NCBI GenBank assembly: GCA_034190875.2
Contig: CM067354.1
Location: 6,549,775-6,613,774 of the forward strand
Source: Urechis unicinctus
Lineage: Eukaryota > Annelida > Polychaeta > Xenopneusta > Urechidae
Length of the DNA stretch: 64,000 nt
Direction: 5' to 3'
Positions within the stretch are counted from its first letter, which is position 1. Every line of letters begins with the position of its first letter. The notes under the pieces were generated by a model. That model saw nothing but the letters and a program-made list of their open reading frames with translations, was not told the DNA's origin and searched no databases. Below, piece by piece: positions 26,336-36,917 of the stretch. A program made the position numbers and the translations under genes.

Positions 26336-26559
26336 GATCTTAGCTGAGATTCCCGTCCAGGGGAGTCAGGCACTGCCAGTTATGTCTTCAGCCTGGCACT
26401 AGCATTAAAACACAGAGTGGCAAACAGTTCTATGCAAGCGAGTCTAGTCGATGAATAGCCTGAATTTATGCAAGAGCTTGTGACAGAGACTGTAATGAGC
26501 GTCAGGGCGACTTTACTAATGAGTCAGGGTGTCCTTAGTTTTTAGTTATTTAAGACGCT

Positions 26560-26790
26560 TATTATACCAAAAAAACCGGCTACTAACGTGATAAGAACCG
26601 AATCAATCGGCGTTCAGCGCGATAAATCGCCTCATGATGCTGCTTAATGACTGAATGAAGTGCATTTCTACTCTTTTATATGCGGATCATCAGTGCTCCC
26701 ACTGAAAGCATCCGTGAATTATAAACACACTATATGCGTGGGTGGTTTAAGGCTGAGGAACCTCCGTAACAGTTATATTCTATGAATCAT
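26560..26790 (+). pseudogene. Partial copy of the family X '...G-W-F-K-A-E-E-P-P' frame
   Basis: Ends R-G-W-F-K-A-E-E-P-P plus stop at about 26780, the same C-terminus as the open frame at 58550-58825 (minus). An in-frame TAA interrupts it just after I-R-E-L. Upstream sequence (about 26560-26660, 'gataagaaccgaatc') also aligns with the 58.7-kb copy. Confidence 0.5.
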
Positions 26791-27581
26791 GACTTTCAGC
26801 AAATTCAAAATGATTTACTTTAAGTGTTAGCCAGCTTATTGCATTTCAGTAAGTCTTTTGCAAATTTAAGTAGAAGAAGCTGAGTGATCTCAACACTTGA
26901 ATGTTGCATTTCCATTCCTTTTTATGCGAAATTTATGGAACAAGCACTTTAAATAAACTTTCCAATTTATAGATTGATATAACGTAAGAATCACTGAAAG
27001 CGACCACCGAGCCGTGTTTTCATTTATGCCAGTAATAGCCATACCCCATCATTCATATTGCACGACGGGCATTTATCGGCAATGTTTTATCACCTTATCA
27101 ACATAGTGGTTATTTTATTAACCAATAGCGATACAAAGTTTGATATAGTAGATGCAACTTATTGCACACTGTGCTAGTTTGACTGACAGAGGATTCCCGT
27201 GTTAACCAACATGATACACTCCTACTAATCTCTCAGTTGAAACATAATATAGATTTGTTGAAAGCAACAAGCCGCTTTGCAGATACGGAGCGTTACATTG
27301 GTAATGTAACTGTATTAATACATTAAACATGCATGTAACATGAAGTCCTTTATGCACAGCTTGTCTGCTATAGAGGATAAATGGAGAATCCTGTTATTTT
27401 ACATCATCTTTATGTTTGTATGACCCACCCTCTCATTATAAAGTGACTATCTCTATATACATGTATATATCTATATATATACATGTGGAATATATACCGA
27501 TGGTATATCAGTGGTGTTGAGCGTTTGAAAAGCCTGAGATCGATACCAGCTTGCGTTGCATTCAACAATGATCACGCTTTA

Positions 27582-27830
27582 TTATTGAACCATCTCAATA
27601 ATTAGCATCGATGCAAATATCCAGCCGCCAATCAGATAAGACATGATGTCATAATGAGAACCTAGCAGTGATAGCCCAATCATCGACGTCCAATGCGATG
27701 AGCACAATGAGTAACATGTTATCGCGTACTGGATCATTCTCATAATGCAACTGAAGATACGCGTCTGGTTGGCGCCCAGAACATAATTTAAGATGATTTC
27801 AACGCCCCAATCTACATTTATTTCATCCAA
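27582..27830 (-). pseudogene. Unrecognised family X ORF
   Basis: Eighty-two codons in this copy, including S-L-L-G-S-H and a hydrophobic C-terminus. In the other copy (57590-57790, plus) the best open frame is a different one, reading Y-E-N-D-P-V-R-D-N-M-W-L-V and D-D-W-L-S-L-L-G-S-H. Only S-L-L-G-S-H is shared in frame, so at most one copy preserves the original reading. Function unknown; coding status doubtful. Confidence 0.2.
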
Positions 27831-28178
27831 TAACTATCGATCAATTGCATTAGTTCTACTTAGCTGAACATCATGCATAACTATAAATCTAGAAATAGTA
27901 TCAAGAGTTATAGCACTTTTTGAACCTTAATTTATAGCCCCTACAGTTTTACTAATAATAACAGATATTTTGTAATTTCCTTTGTTGAGCTGCTTGGTAA
28001 GGTTGCGAGAGATTAGAGGATATCAGGCAGGTTCCTCGTCCCTGTAAACAAGATGACTCATTGCCTCGATGTCTAACATATGACATACACATTCATCAAA
28101 CGACGAATAAATTTAGCAACATCTCCAGCAGCTACACGACTGCTTCCTTAAGCGTTCAGGGTAAGCCTCAGTATTATA

Positions 28179-29039
28179 GTTTTTTTCAGTTATTTTGACT
28201 TAAAAAGGCAAAGAACTACAACGCCTTTCGTAGCAATATTTCCTCCATAAATCAAACGTCATTTTCAAAACTTCCAATGCGGCAATATCTGTTATACATT
28301 CTGACTGAGGCAATCATGGGTCTAAGCATGATGCACTTCAGAAACGTGGTACATCTGAGCCCTTTGTATCATTGAGGAATCTTTTCCAATATATCAAATG
28401 CTCGATGACATTGCGATGTACGGAAAATGTGCTCAGCTAATCGATCGAGCGGTTAGATGGTTTGTCAATAATACCTAGGCAAGTTATCTGTGCTGTTAGC
28501 AGAAGGTGTGTCTCATAGTGTCAACATTAGGAGTGACCTTTTATTAAGGTCATGCTGCTAGTGAAGCGCATCTGGATATGATAACTAGGTTTGCGAACTG
28601 GTCACAGTTGACACAGAAACTTCCGACAGATTAAAACTCAATGAATCAGCTTAAAAAATGTGCAAATGATGCCAGTCAGGGATTATGATGATCGCAATCA
28701 GGCTGAGAAAAAATACGACACACACAAAGTAATGCCACCAGTTAATTCAATGTCAATTATCGTTGATAAGGTCAAATGCTGCTTACCATTAGCCCAAAGG
28801 ATTAGCGTGAAATGTACAACACAAAGCCATCCATCATAACACGACTGGATAACGCTCTAATATCTTCACTGTAACTTCCTTAGCTGATACACCAGGCACA
28901 TTGCCAGCGATCACTCTCCAAAATATGAAATGCATTGTATATCATCTCTTGACGGACATATACGTGTATATCTCTGAGACTGCAGCATATCGATCCAGTG
29001 TTTTTGAGGTGCCGCATGGAACAAGGTTTCGACATAATC
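28179..29039. other. No gene seen
   Basis: Sequence beyond the family X boundary. About 28780-28870 resembles 36600-36680 ('acaacacaaa...ccatcat...acac'). Nothing else is recognisable. Confidence 0.45.
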
Positions 29040-29460
29040 TTATAACTAATTGTGCCAGAGGCAACTCATTGTAACAAAATAGACCAGAACCCATGGTATG
29101 TAGCCGATATATCATGTATATTTGCTCGCTTAAAACACGCGGTGAAAACTAGATTGCAGCGGCTGAGACCACGATATGAATGAAGAACTGTCCTCTTTAT
29201 GCGCCAGTTTATAAGATAAAACATCCGTTCCCGTGTTTGCGCAAGTACTGCGAGAAACATGTCTCAATCACAAATACCATAACACGCATTGTGGGTGGTA
29301 AACAATTGGAAACGTTTCATCATCAAATCTACATGTTATTTTGTATGTATGTAAGCACAAAACTAGGGGTATTGATGAGAATACAGGAGTGATTATCGAA
29401 TGTAACACAGAAACGCGAAGTAGCAAGCTAGGACAGCTAAAGCGCTTTTTCAATTGTTAG
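29040..29460 (+). repeat. Family A end fragment with internal deletion
   Basis: Matches 20670-21420: 'actcattgtaacaaaat', 'cagcggctgagacc', then the 'acatccgttcccgtgttt' block and 'ggaaacgtttcatcatcaaatc'. A middle part present at 20780-21150 is missing. The minus frame 29066-29260 contains the R-E-R-M-F-Y-L-I fragment seen in other copies. Confidence 0.7.
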
Positions 29461-32429
29461 CCTTTAACACAGACTCAATGCTTTCTAACAGCATATTATT
29501 CATTGGTGTACTTGCATATGAACAAAGACATGCCTGATTAGAATATATTAAAAGTTTAAAACAGACTTTAAGATTACTTTTGGGATATATGTCTCAAGAC
29601 TAGTTGTAATGACGAAAACGATGTCCCAGTAATGTGTGATGCAATATGGAAGACGTTACGGTTCATCTTCCGAGTAAGGCTGTGCGAACAATTTAGATGT
29701 TGGTCCATTGGGAAGATAATCTAATTATGATAAAGTTGCCCAAATATATTGCGATTAAGCAGTGGCCAGTTACCTTCGTCAAATATAAATGCATAACGAT
29801 GATCCTTAAAATCGATAAAATTAATGCATTTTCCCGTGGTCCTATCTACGTTTTGATACTAACCAATGGTAGGAGGCATAACAGTTGCTCGTCAGAACCT
29901 CAACCATAAAATTGAGATCATTGAGCTCCTGCAGCCTCAATGACGTCATTTTGATCTTATTATTTCATCAGCTACCGACTTATACAAGTGTATTGTATAA
30001 ATAAAAGCTCCACCTAACATCGGTTAACATGAGCAACAGCTTGATGAAACCGCATTGGGACTGAATAAAATGCATTTCTATTGTATAATTGTACTATCAC
30101 TACTGCTGCTAATATTACCCGTTCACTTCCAACACATAAGATGCCTGGATCGGTTTACCAAAGAGAGATGCAATACGAGATGATATTGTACACATTGAAA
30201 TTTTCAGCAAATTCAAAATTGCTATTTTGTTGTAGTAACGTAAGTATTTTGCATGTTTCCGATCATTCACATAGGCGAGATCGCAAATTGGATTTGCGTC
30301 ATCTCAATGTTTGTTGTATATTCTGACGACCCTTCCAATGTTCCCATGTTCCCCTCCACCCTAAACACGCGTTTATCAACCTTTTCTCCACTTTGCTTTA
30401 ATAAAAAAACGACAGTACATAGGTCGTTGGAGAATTAGTGGCAATATGTTGCGCATGAGATCAGTGTGACACGCTATTGCCTGATTTAAAATACATTCGC
30501 TCGGTTCCACGTGCCAACTCCTGATGGCTAAATGAGTTTTGTGGTTCAATGATTACGAGTGTGACTGGTCCCTGGACCAAATGAGGTTACTTCTACCCCG
30601 CTTACATAGTTTATCACTCTGATTAGTTTTATGGGCTTGTAAAACTGATCCACGCGGTCCTGCAGATCAGATTATACAACAATCACTCAAAATATTAGTT
30701 TTGATGAGCTGAGCTTCGATTTCGATTCCAGCAGGTCAGACACCGCCAGTGATATTTTGTCCAGTATAAGCATGAAAGCATAAAAGGGCTGACAGTTCTA
30801 TGCAGAAGAGGCGTCAGAAGTCTTATATTCTAGATGTTGATAGATGAAACGTCCGCGTTAAATATTGCCATCAGCGTTGAGGCAACTCTACTTATGGGTC
30901 AGGGAATCCTTAATTAGTTATTTAAGACGCTTATTATCGAATAGATTTTAATATTCATTTATCAATTTCTGGTCAAAAACACCCATTAGCACGAGAGAAC
31001 TGCGAACAGATCCCTGTCCTCCATCAACAATCATGACCGGCGCGGCACTGTGTCCGATGACCACTACGCAATGCGCCAGCAGAATCTAGAAAACTCAGAT
31101 GAGAGAATCAGCTCTTAACTCATTTGATGGTCAGTCACGTGGGCTTCACCAATCACCAACCAACGGTCATTTGGCCCCTGTGTCATCTGCTATATCGTTT
31201 CAATTATATGATTACGATGTATGGTGGGATAAGGATCGTGCTTTTGTATGTGTTAGTGTGACATCTGGTAGTCTGCCCAGATTGGGGGAGGGGGCTGGGA
31301 AATGCGCTGTCGGTCTGCGAGCTCGGGTAGGGCGTGCGTTGCGAAAACGCTTATGATTTACAAGTTTGTCATTGCTGACATCTACCATAGTAGGAATTAG
31401 ACTATGGTTAAGTGAACACGAGGAAATGCATGCACAGTGTCAGTAACTACTGCAATAAATTCTACTGCCTATGATAAACAAACCATCAATCACGTTGAGG
31501 TTAGATTCAATAGCTGTGCTACAATTTCCTCGTTTGTTTATATCCAGGATGATAATGTGGCATCGACATGTAAGCAATCATCACTTCATTTATCAAGAAC
31601 TAACAGTATACACATCTGATTTTCTATAGTTCGATGTGATCAACTAACCTTCCTATAACGATTTTCAGGTTGTAGAATGATTGGTCATGTGTCATTTCTT
31701 ATAGCGCTTGTGATTTAAATGAATCTGGCATGTTACCTTGGCTGCAGAATGTATGGCGAACCTCTATATGACCCTATCAAGCGTCTAATGATACGTAGTT
31801 TATTCTCTGTGACTTCGTCATTACTGCGACTTCCCCGTTATTCTAAAGGGACCGGTTATACGCTCTTAAAGGAAATTCAGTCGGATTTATATCGCTGTAA
31901 ATTCATGTTTAACTAGATGTAACACATTGTACACATCTCATCCCTTCAGTTTGTTTCCATCATACTTCCGTTGAATAAACAAGGCGATTTTGGAGATAAC
32001 AATGTGGTTACAATAAACATAGAGAGTGTAATAGTTTAAGAAGGCTTTGGGTCTAACAATAAAATCACAATGTTTAAACTCAACTCGTGATCGTTTAATG
32101 TTTCCGACCCGGATTTATTATACACAACAAATTTAAAGAGGTTGGATGCGCACTACTGAAGCGAAGCCATTAAGAACTTGATAATAATCAACTCATGGAT
32201 TACTGGAGGCAAGTATGTTTGGGCCAATCGCTGTATTTATACTGCCCTATGCTTAAGTTTCATCCAGTAACTGTTCCAAATGGCAACTTGTATCTGATTT
32301 ACATTAATTTCTGCTCTCAAACCACGATTAATTCCAGCTCATTTATGACAAATAAATGAATGTAAAATCATTATTGACATCATTTATATGTGTTTCAACC
32401 AGTAACCAAAATGGACTAACATGAGCCAG
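29461..32429. other. No gene seen; dispersed fragments
   Basis: About 29890-29990 matches 43118-43215 ('tgacgtcattttgatcttatta' region). About 30900-30960 resembles 26515-26575 ('ttatttaagacgcttatta'). About 31230-31400 matches 4290-4440. The frame 31099-31356 plus (85 codons, basic C-terminus) overlaps the last fragment but is not conserved there. No host gene is recognisable. Confidence 0.45.
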
Positions 32430-32672
32430 CGAACCGCTCGCACCTCCCCCCTCCATAACATATGTTGTTGTTATAAAGGCGCACGGGGCCGACATAGCTA
32501 CCGAATTTATGGCTACTTTTTTTTTCCGGACCAGACTAGCGAGCACTTCAACCCACAGCCAGACAGCCAAGGCGGGCGACATTGCTACTTTTTTCCGCCA
32601 GGCAGCAGGCCCTCCATGATCCAGAACCAGGGGCTACAGGGCTTCTTCTACTCCATATAGAAAGGGTCGTCC

Positions 32673-32960
32673 CTAGGGTTCGCCTTGGGCCGTTTTTCCA
32701 CTACGGGTGTGGTGCGAGGATGTATCGGGGTCTGTATTCGTATACTTCCCAACCAACCAACCAACCAAGGAGGATTGCAATGCCCCATACACCCAGCTTT
32801 GGATGCTGGTATCCTCTTCCTCCACCTCTTCTTCTTCCTTTTCCACGAAATCGTCTAGTTTGGCCTCCACCAAATCGTTGCCAATCGTATCGATATTTTT
32901 GGCCTCCACCAAATCGTCTACCTGGCTGCCAATCGTATCGATTTTTCGGCCATATGGGAA
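32673..32960 (-). pseudogene. Acidic protein segment with tandem peptide repeat
   Basis: The frame opens inside a short DNA tandem repeat: about 47 bp, twice, 32861-32955, with 'ttggcctccaccaaatcgt' as its core. It encodes I-D-T-I-G-x-x-V-D-D-L-V-E-A-K twice in slightly different form. Next comes a run of Glu (K-E-E-E-E-V-E-E-E-D), then a hydrophobic patch (L-Q-S-S-L-V-G-W-L-V-G), then a polar tail to the stop at 32673. The repeat looks amphipathic and may be helical. There is no clear start, and it probably joined the upstream frame before a frameshift. The family is unrecognised; a structural or regulatory tail is only a guess. Confidence 0.45.
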
Positions 32961-33290
32961 ATAGCCTGGTAGAAGTCGTGCACACTAGGAGCGCCTAGGG
33001 CCAAGCTCCCCATAGGCGGAAAATGGGCGATCTGTTGCCTTGCCAGTACGTTGTCCACCTGGTTGGTGGGAAGATGGGCAATCTGTTGGCCTCCATCGTC
33101 TGTGGAAGCCTTGGTTGGATTGGAGTCCTCTATAGAGATAGCTGGCCCTTCTTTTGCCCATATTCTCGATAGCCTAGTGGACCCGATGCCATACTTCTTT
33201 TTCGCGGCAGCAAAGGAGATTCTTCCCTTGTCTGCACGTAGGGCTTACACTGCTTCTTCGGAGAGACATTCTGCGGATGGCATAGTATTT
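32935..33290 (-). pseudogene. Helix-turn-helix-like frame
   Basis: Reading down from about 33290 in one frame: M-P-S-A-E-C-L-S-E-E-A-V, a TAA stop, then A-L-R-A-D-K-G-R-I-S-F-A-A-A-K-K-Y-G-I-G-S-T-R and L-S-R-I-W. Then comes a polar region with Q-Q-I-A-H-L-P and Q-Q-I-A-H-F-P repeated, to a stop near 32937. The spacing A-A-K-K-Y-G-I-x-x-T-x-L-x-R resembles helix-turn-helix domains of the Psq/CENP-B/homeodomain-like type used by transposases and DNA-binding proteins. This is pattern recognition only. With a stop inside it and no start, it is treated as broken. It overlaps the end of the next frame upstream in a different phase. Confidence 0.4.
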
Positions 33291-33700
33291 CTTCCCAAGA
33301 CTTTGGCTCCATATCGAATTCCCACCCACACCCACCCAAAAGACCACCCACCCACACCATAAAGCCTACCCACACCCACCCCACCCAGTCGGATTGCTTC
33401 CTATCTTCTAGGCTGGAGGCCGCCTGCAACCTGGGGGAGAGTGCACCCAGCCCATGCGGGAAGTGCACGCCCATATAGACATTTGAAACAAGGGTATATA
33501 TGGAGTGGAAAAGAGGTGTCCCACCAAGGTTCTCCAACTTTTCCGAAATCCTAGACAAGTACCGCGAATCTATGTTGCTGAGGGAGATTCTAGACGAGGA
33601 CGAGCTGTCCACTTTTGCAAAACACTGTGGGAAAGAGGCCGCTGTGGTTGGTGTTGTCCCAGCTGGAAAATGGAGGCGGGTAGGGCTGGGATAGATTTAT
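33130..33700 (-). pseudogene. Unrecognised ORF of the GC-rich island
   Basis: The frame is open from about 33700 (just after a TAA) to the stop at 33130, with no ATG at its head. It holds a Ser run (D-S-S-S-S-S-R-I-S-L-S), then I-S-E-K-L-E-N-L-G-G, then H-S-I-Y-T-L-V-S-N-V-Y-M-G-V-H-F-P-H-G. The remainder reads through a Gly/Trp-rich low-complexity stretch produced by 'cccaccca' repeats (33320-33390), which looks like a frame slip. The likely real part ends before that stretch. The family is not recognised. Confidence 0.4.
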
Positions 33701-33776
33701 GCTGTTGGGTACTGCAGCCAGGCATTTCTATGTACTAGGGAAGGTGTTGTGGCATACTAGCGCGCAGGTGTACTGC

Positions 33777-36253
33777 TTAGGAAGGCAGGGTCGTTGGTAG
33801 GACAAGATTGCTTTGTATGGGCGCTAGGGCCACCAACAGGTCCTTCTTCTTCGTCGGTGTTGTCCTTTCTCCTGCCAGCCTACACAGCATAGGCGCTCGA
33901 ACGTTTTCCAACCCTCTAAGCCTAGCAACCTCCTGCGCTAGGAAGTACAAATAGGCCTGGACCTCTTCTGCACCAGGGATCGGCTCGCCGTTTTCCCCCA
34001 GCCGGACGAGGAAGACGATTGGTTTTGGGGTGTTGCGGGAGGTGGAGATGCTATAGCGGCTGGTGGTGTACTCTCCTGGCTCCATCGATACCACCTTTTT
34101 CTGCTCTCGGAGGGGCGGGGCCTGAGCAGCTCTAGGGGGTGCCAGGATATTTTTTCTCCCGCCTGGTTTCGAAAACTCTTTTGCTGGGTGGACCGCAACC
34201 TCCAGCCCCGCATTTCCAGCAGTGGTCGGCAGCCAGTAGGTTTGTCCTTTCTGGGCCTCTTGCTCTTTTTTCCGCTTGCTCTCTTCTATGTCGAAGTATT
34301 GTTCCGTCTTCTCGAGGATCCGCTCCAGCCCCTTTGTGGCCCAGACAACCTGTGGTTCTGTGTAGTCCTCCTCGCCGTCTGTATAGCTCTCCTGGCTCGT
34401 TGGCTCTGTGTCGCTAGTCAGTGTGTCCGTGCGGAGGCTTTTTGCGCCCTAAGATTTTGTACTTTGCCCCACCGACTATCCGGTGCGTAGGGCCTCCAGC
34501 GCCTCGTACACCTGGCCCTTGGTTCTCTCGGTCGCCTCCTTGTAGGCCCTCTGTTCCTGTGCTGCTTGGGAGAAGGCGTCCAGCTCTTCTTGCCGTATTT
34601 CCCCCAGCTCCTTGGTTCGTTCCCAGGCTGCCCGCTTCCACTCTTCTGCGCTCTGGGCGTCTAGGATCCTCTCCAACCTCTTGGCACGGTCCCAGGTGGA
34701 GAGGGCGGAGATGGTTCTGGTTGTTTCTATCTCTTGGACTGGGTAGATAGAGGTTTCTACACCAATGGCGTGGGTCTTCTTTTTCCTCCAGGCCCACAAG
34801 ACGTACTCCATCGGGTGCAACCACTCGTCTATCTCTGGCCCCTTGGGATGTAGGGCGGTCGGTTTCTTGCAGCCTGCTAGGATGGTATTTGCACCGGGAC
34901 TTTTGGAGTAGCACCGGAGTGGACCCAGCTCTATCGCGCTTTCATCGGTCCCGAGGATGTCCACCCGAAATATGGGGTAGTTGCGGAACCCAAAGTCCCC
35001 TATGGCCCATAGGACGGCCCGTTCCCAGCTCTGCTCGTTCTCCACCTTGGCCTTGGTTGGCCGGATGCAGACCCCCGCAATTCTCCCGGTTTCGGTGTGG
35101 GCGTACCAGGCTGCGAAGATCTCACGGAGCCTCCTGCTCGATAGGACAAGGGTGCGGTCCATGCCCTTTGCTAGGTTCTCCCACTGCTTCTTTGGGGACT
35201 GGACGGCAAAGGCCGAGGGGCAACCGGTTCTGGTGGCAACCAGGTTTAGGGCTTCCTGGACGACAGTTCTCCCTACGTCGGTGGAATGGCTGGGAAAGGC
35301 GTAGACCGAGACCTCGACGCGGGTACAGCCTTGCTCTGGAAGGTTTTCCGCAGGTGGTCGTTGGGGCAGTCTACATAGTCTGCGAGGTGGCCTCCCATTG
35401 TTTCCTGCACCTCTTCAGCTTCGAAGTTGGAGACAACCTTGTTGTATAGCTTGGTTCGTACCGTATACCCGTCGTACGTGTGCATCCAGGTGCAGATGTG
35501 TTTTCCTACGCTGGCGGTGTTGTCGAGGATGCATGGCTGGTCGGTCTCCCAGAGGCTCCTAGGCTCTCCTTGCATGTGGAAGTCGTGGTTGTTGCACAGG
35601 TGCTCTACCAGGGCGCTCCTATCCAAGACGCCAGAGAAGTCTAGGGTATAGTCCACGCAGTAGAGCCCATAGCCCATTGCCTGCAGTCTTCGTTCCACGA
35701 CTGGGAGAGCACTCTATACGTCGTCTATTGGGATCTCGGAGACCGCAATCTTGGCAACAAAGTATCCAGCTATGGGTGTGTCGGGGTGCAACTCCATCCA
35801 GGCCTTTTTCGCTCTACTGTCGGTGTCTCTCTCGATGCGGGCAATAGTGCTGCGGATAGTTCCCCCCTCTCCCTTTGCGCGAATGGTGTGGACTAGCTTT
35901 GTGTCAATCGTTTGCTTTTTTCCCGAGGGTGCTAGAAGCTCTCTTGCCGCGCTGTCGACGAAGGTATGGATCTGTTTGGCACTGCCTTCCTCTCCCGTGT
36001 TGCATTGGAGCGACCCTCCAACCTCTACGCACTCCTCCCGCTGCATATAGCCAAAAACATAGATGTCGTCGACGAAAAGGGGAAGCCCCTCCAGCGGCTG
36101 CAAAAGAATTGGCCAAAGGTTTCCGGCTAGATAGTCCACCTTGGATATGTCCGAGAGTAGGTTGTCCTCGTAGGCGTTTTCCAACAAGAGATGCGGTGCA
36201 ATGCTCTTCTCGCTTCGTACGCCCATACTTTCGAATGTGATAGCTATGTCCAT
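33777..36253 (-). pseudogene. Large unrecognised protein, ~825 codons, frameshifted, three in-frame TAG
   Basis: The start is taken as the ATG at 36251-36253 (M-D-I-A-I-T-F-E-S-M-G), since upstream codons look unlike the rest. The frame runs to a TAG at 35714-35716 and continues in the same phase to about 35340. There a shift moves into the phase of 35330-34476, interrupted by TAGs at 34476-34478 and 34449-34451, then stays open in the same phase to the stop at 33777. The middle has Y-C-V-D-Y-T-L-D-F, V-R-T-K-L-Y-N-K, G-G-H-L-A-D-Y-V-D-C-P-N and, just past the shift, C-T-R-V-E-V-S-V-Y. That order loosely recalls plasmid- or phage-type replication initiators, but no H-x-H (HUH) motif was found, so this is weak. 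The 34.5-34.8 kb part is charged and probably coiled-coil. The family is not recognised. Confidence 0.55.
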
Positions 36254-36500
36254 TGTATATCGGGTAGGTAGCCAAATATCTAAAAGGGGGGAATATGGAG
36301 GGTTTTTGGTATGGGTAGCATCGGGGGTTGGCGCAGTAGCCATACTTCTGTGTCCCGGCAGGGAAATCCCCTGGAGACCACAGCTCGACGGCTTGGGCGG
36401 ACCCACAGTTGAAATACCATGAAGATCCGCAAGTTTTGCCGCCGTTCGAGAGAAACCCCGACAATCACACTTGTCGCACCTCCTTGACATTGTATTCTGG

Positions 36501-36917
36501 GAATTAATTACTTTAATATGTCTCAAAAGAGCAGCCATGCGTGAGTCAAAATTGGTTCCATACCGGTTATCATGGTAAAGTGTTTCTAGCCCTTAACCTG
36601 AGGGATTAGGCTGAACGGTACAACACAAAACAATCCATCATTACACGCCCTGCCATCGCAAAATTGTCACCTCACCGGAATTATGGTAGCTCTTGGGAAC
36701 GGACAGAATCAATATCTTAGTAGCTACTGCAGGTGTTGCCGAGTGTTCTCAAATAATCAATAAGGCCTGGTGTATCAGCTACCAATATAGATAAAAATAT
36801 AATGGCCTCAATAGTGTTACTGTGCCAATGTATGTAATTAATCATTAGTATAACATAATTGACTTTTTACTTTTAACAACTCAACCCTTTCACCCTCAGA
36901 AACAAGTCGATATGGCA
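36501..36917. other. No gene seen
   Basis: AT-rich sequence between the GC-rich island and the left end of the 13.6-kb unit. About 36600-36680 loosely matches 28780-28870. Confidence 0.5.

Larger units (their letters stand above)
32430..36500 (-). other. GC-rich ORF-dense island, probable foreign or mobile insertion
   Basis: Base composition changes abruptly near 32430 and back near 36500: inside it is GC-rich with long overlapping open frames, outside it is AT-rich with few frames. The best coding reading is entirely on the minus strand: a large broken frame (36253-33777), a second frame (33700-33130), a helix-turn-helix-like frame (about 33290-32955) and an acidic frame (about 32960-32673). 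The word 'cgcacctcc' occurs at both edges (32438 and 36473) in the same orientation, but it is too short to call a duplication. No terminal inverted repeat was found. No sequence in the rest of the window is related to it. No protein family is recognised with confidence. Confidence 0.75.

Noticed and set aside
31099..31356. 85-codon ORF with basic C-terminus as a gene
   Set aside because: Its paralogous fragment at 4290-4440 is not open in that frame.
32421..36422. Plus-strand ORFs of the GC-rich island
   Set aside because: They overlap the minus frames, lack motif-like content and follow from high GC and few stops; the minus frames have more varied, protein-like composition and share one phase over long distance.
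32438..36482. Direct repeat 'cgcacctcc' as target-site duplication of the island
   Set aside because: Nine bases is short for a search over two flexible edges and the positions are not exact boundaries.
32430..36500. Firm call as virus or Replitron/HUH element
   Set aside because: No HUH motif, no named viral protein and no defined termini; only a loose resemblance to replication initiators.
32430..36500. Bacterial contamination of the assembly
   Set aside because: Cannot be excluded, but frames are broken by a shift and stops and no bacterial gene order or ribosome-binding sites were seen; read-span data would decide.
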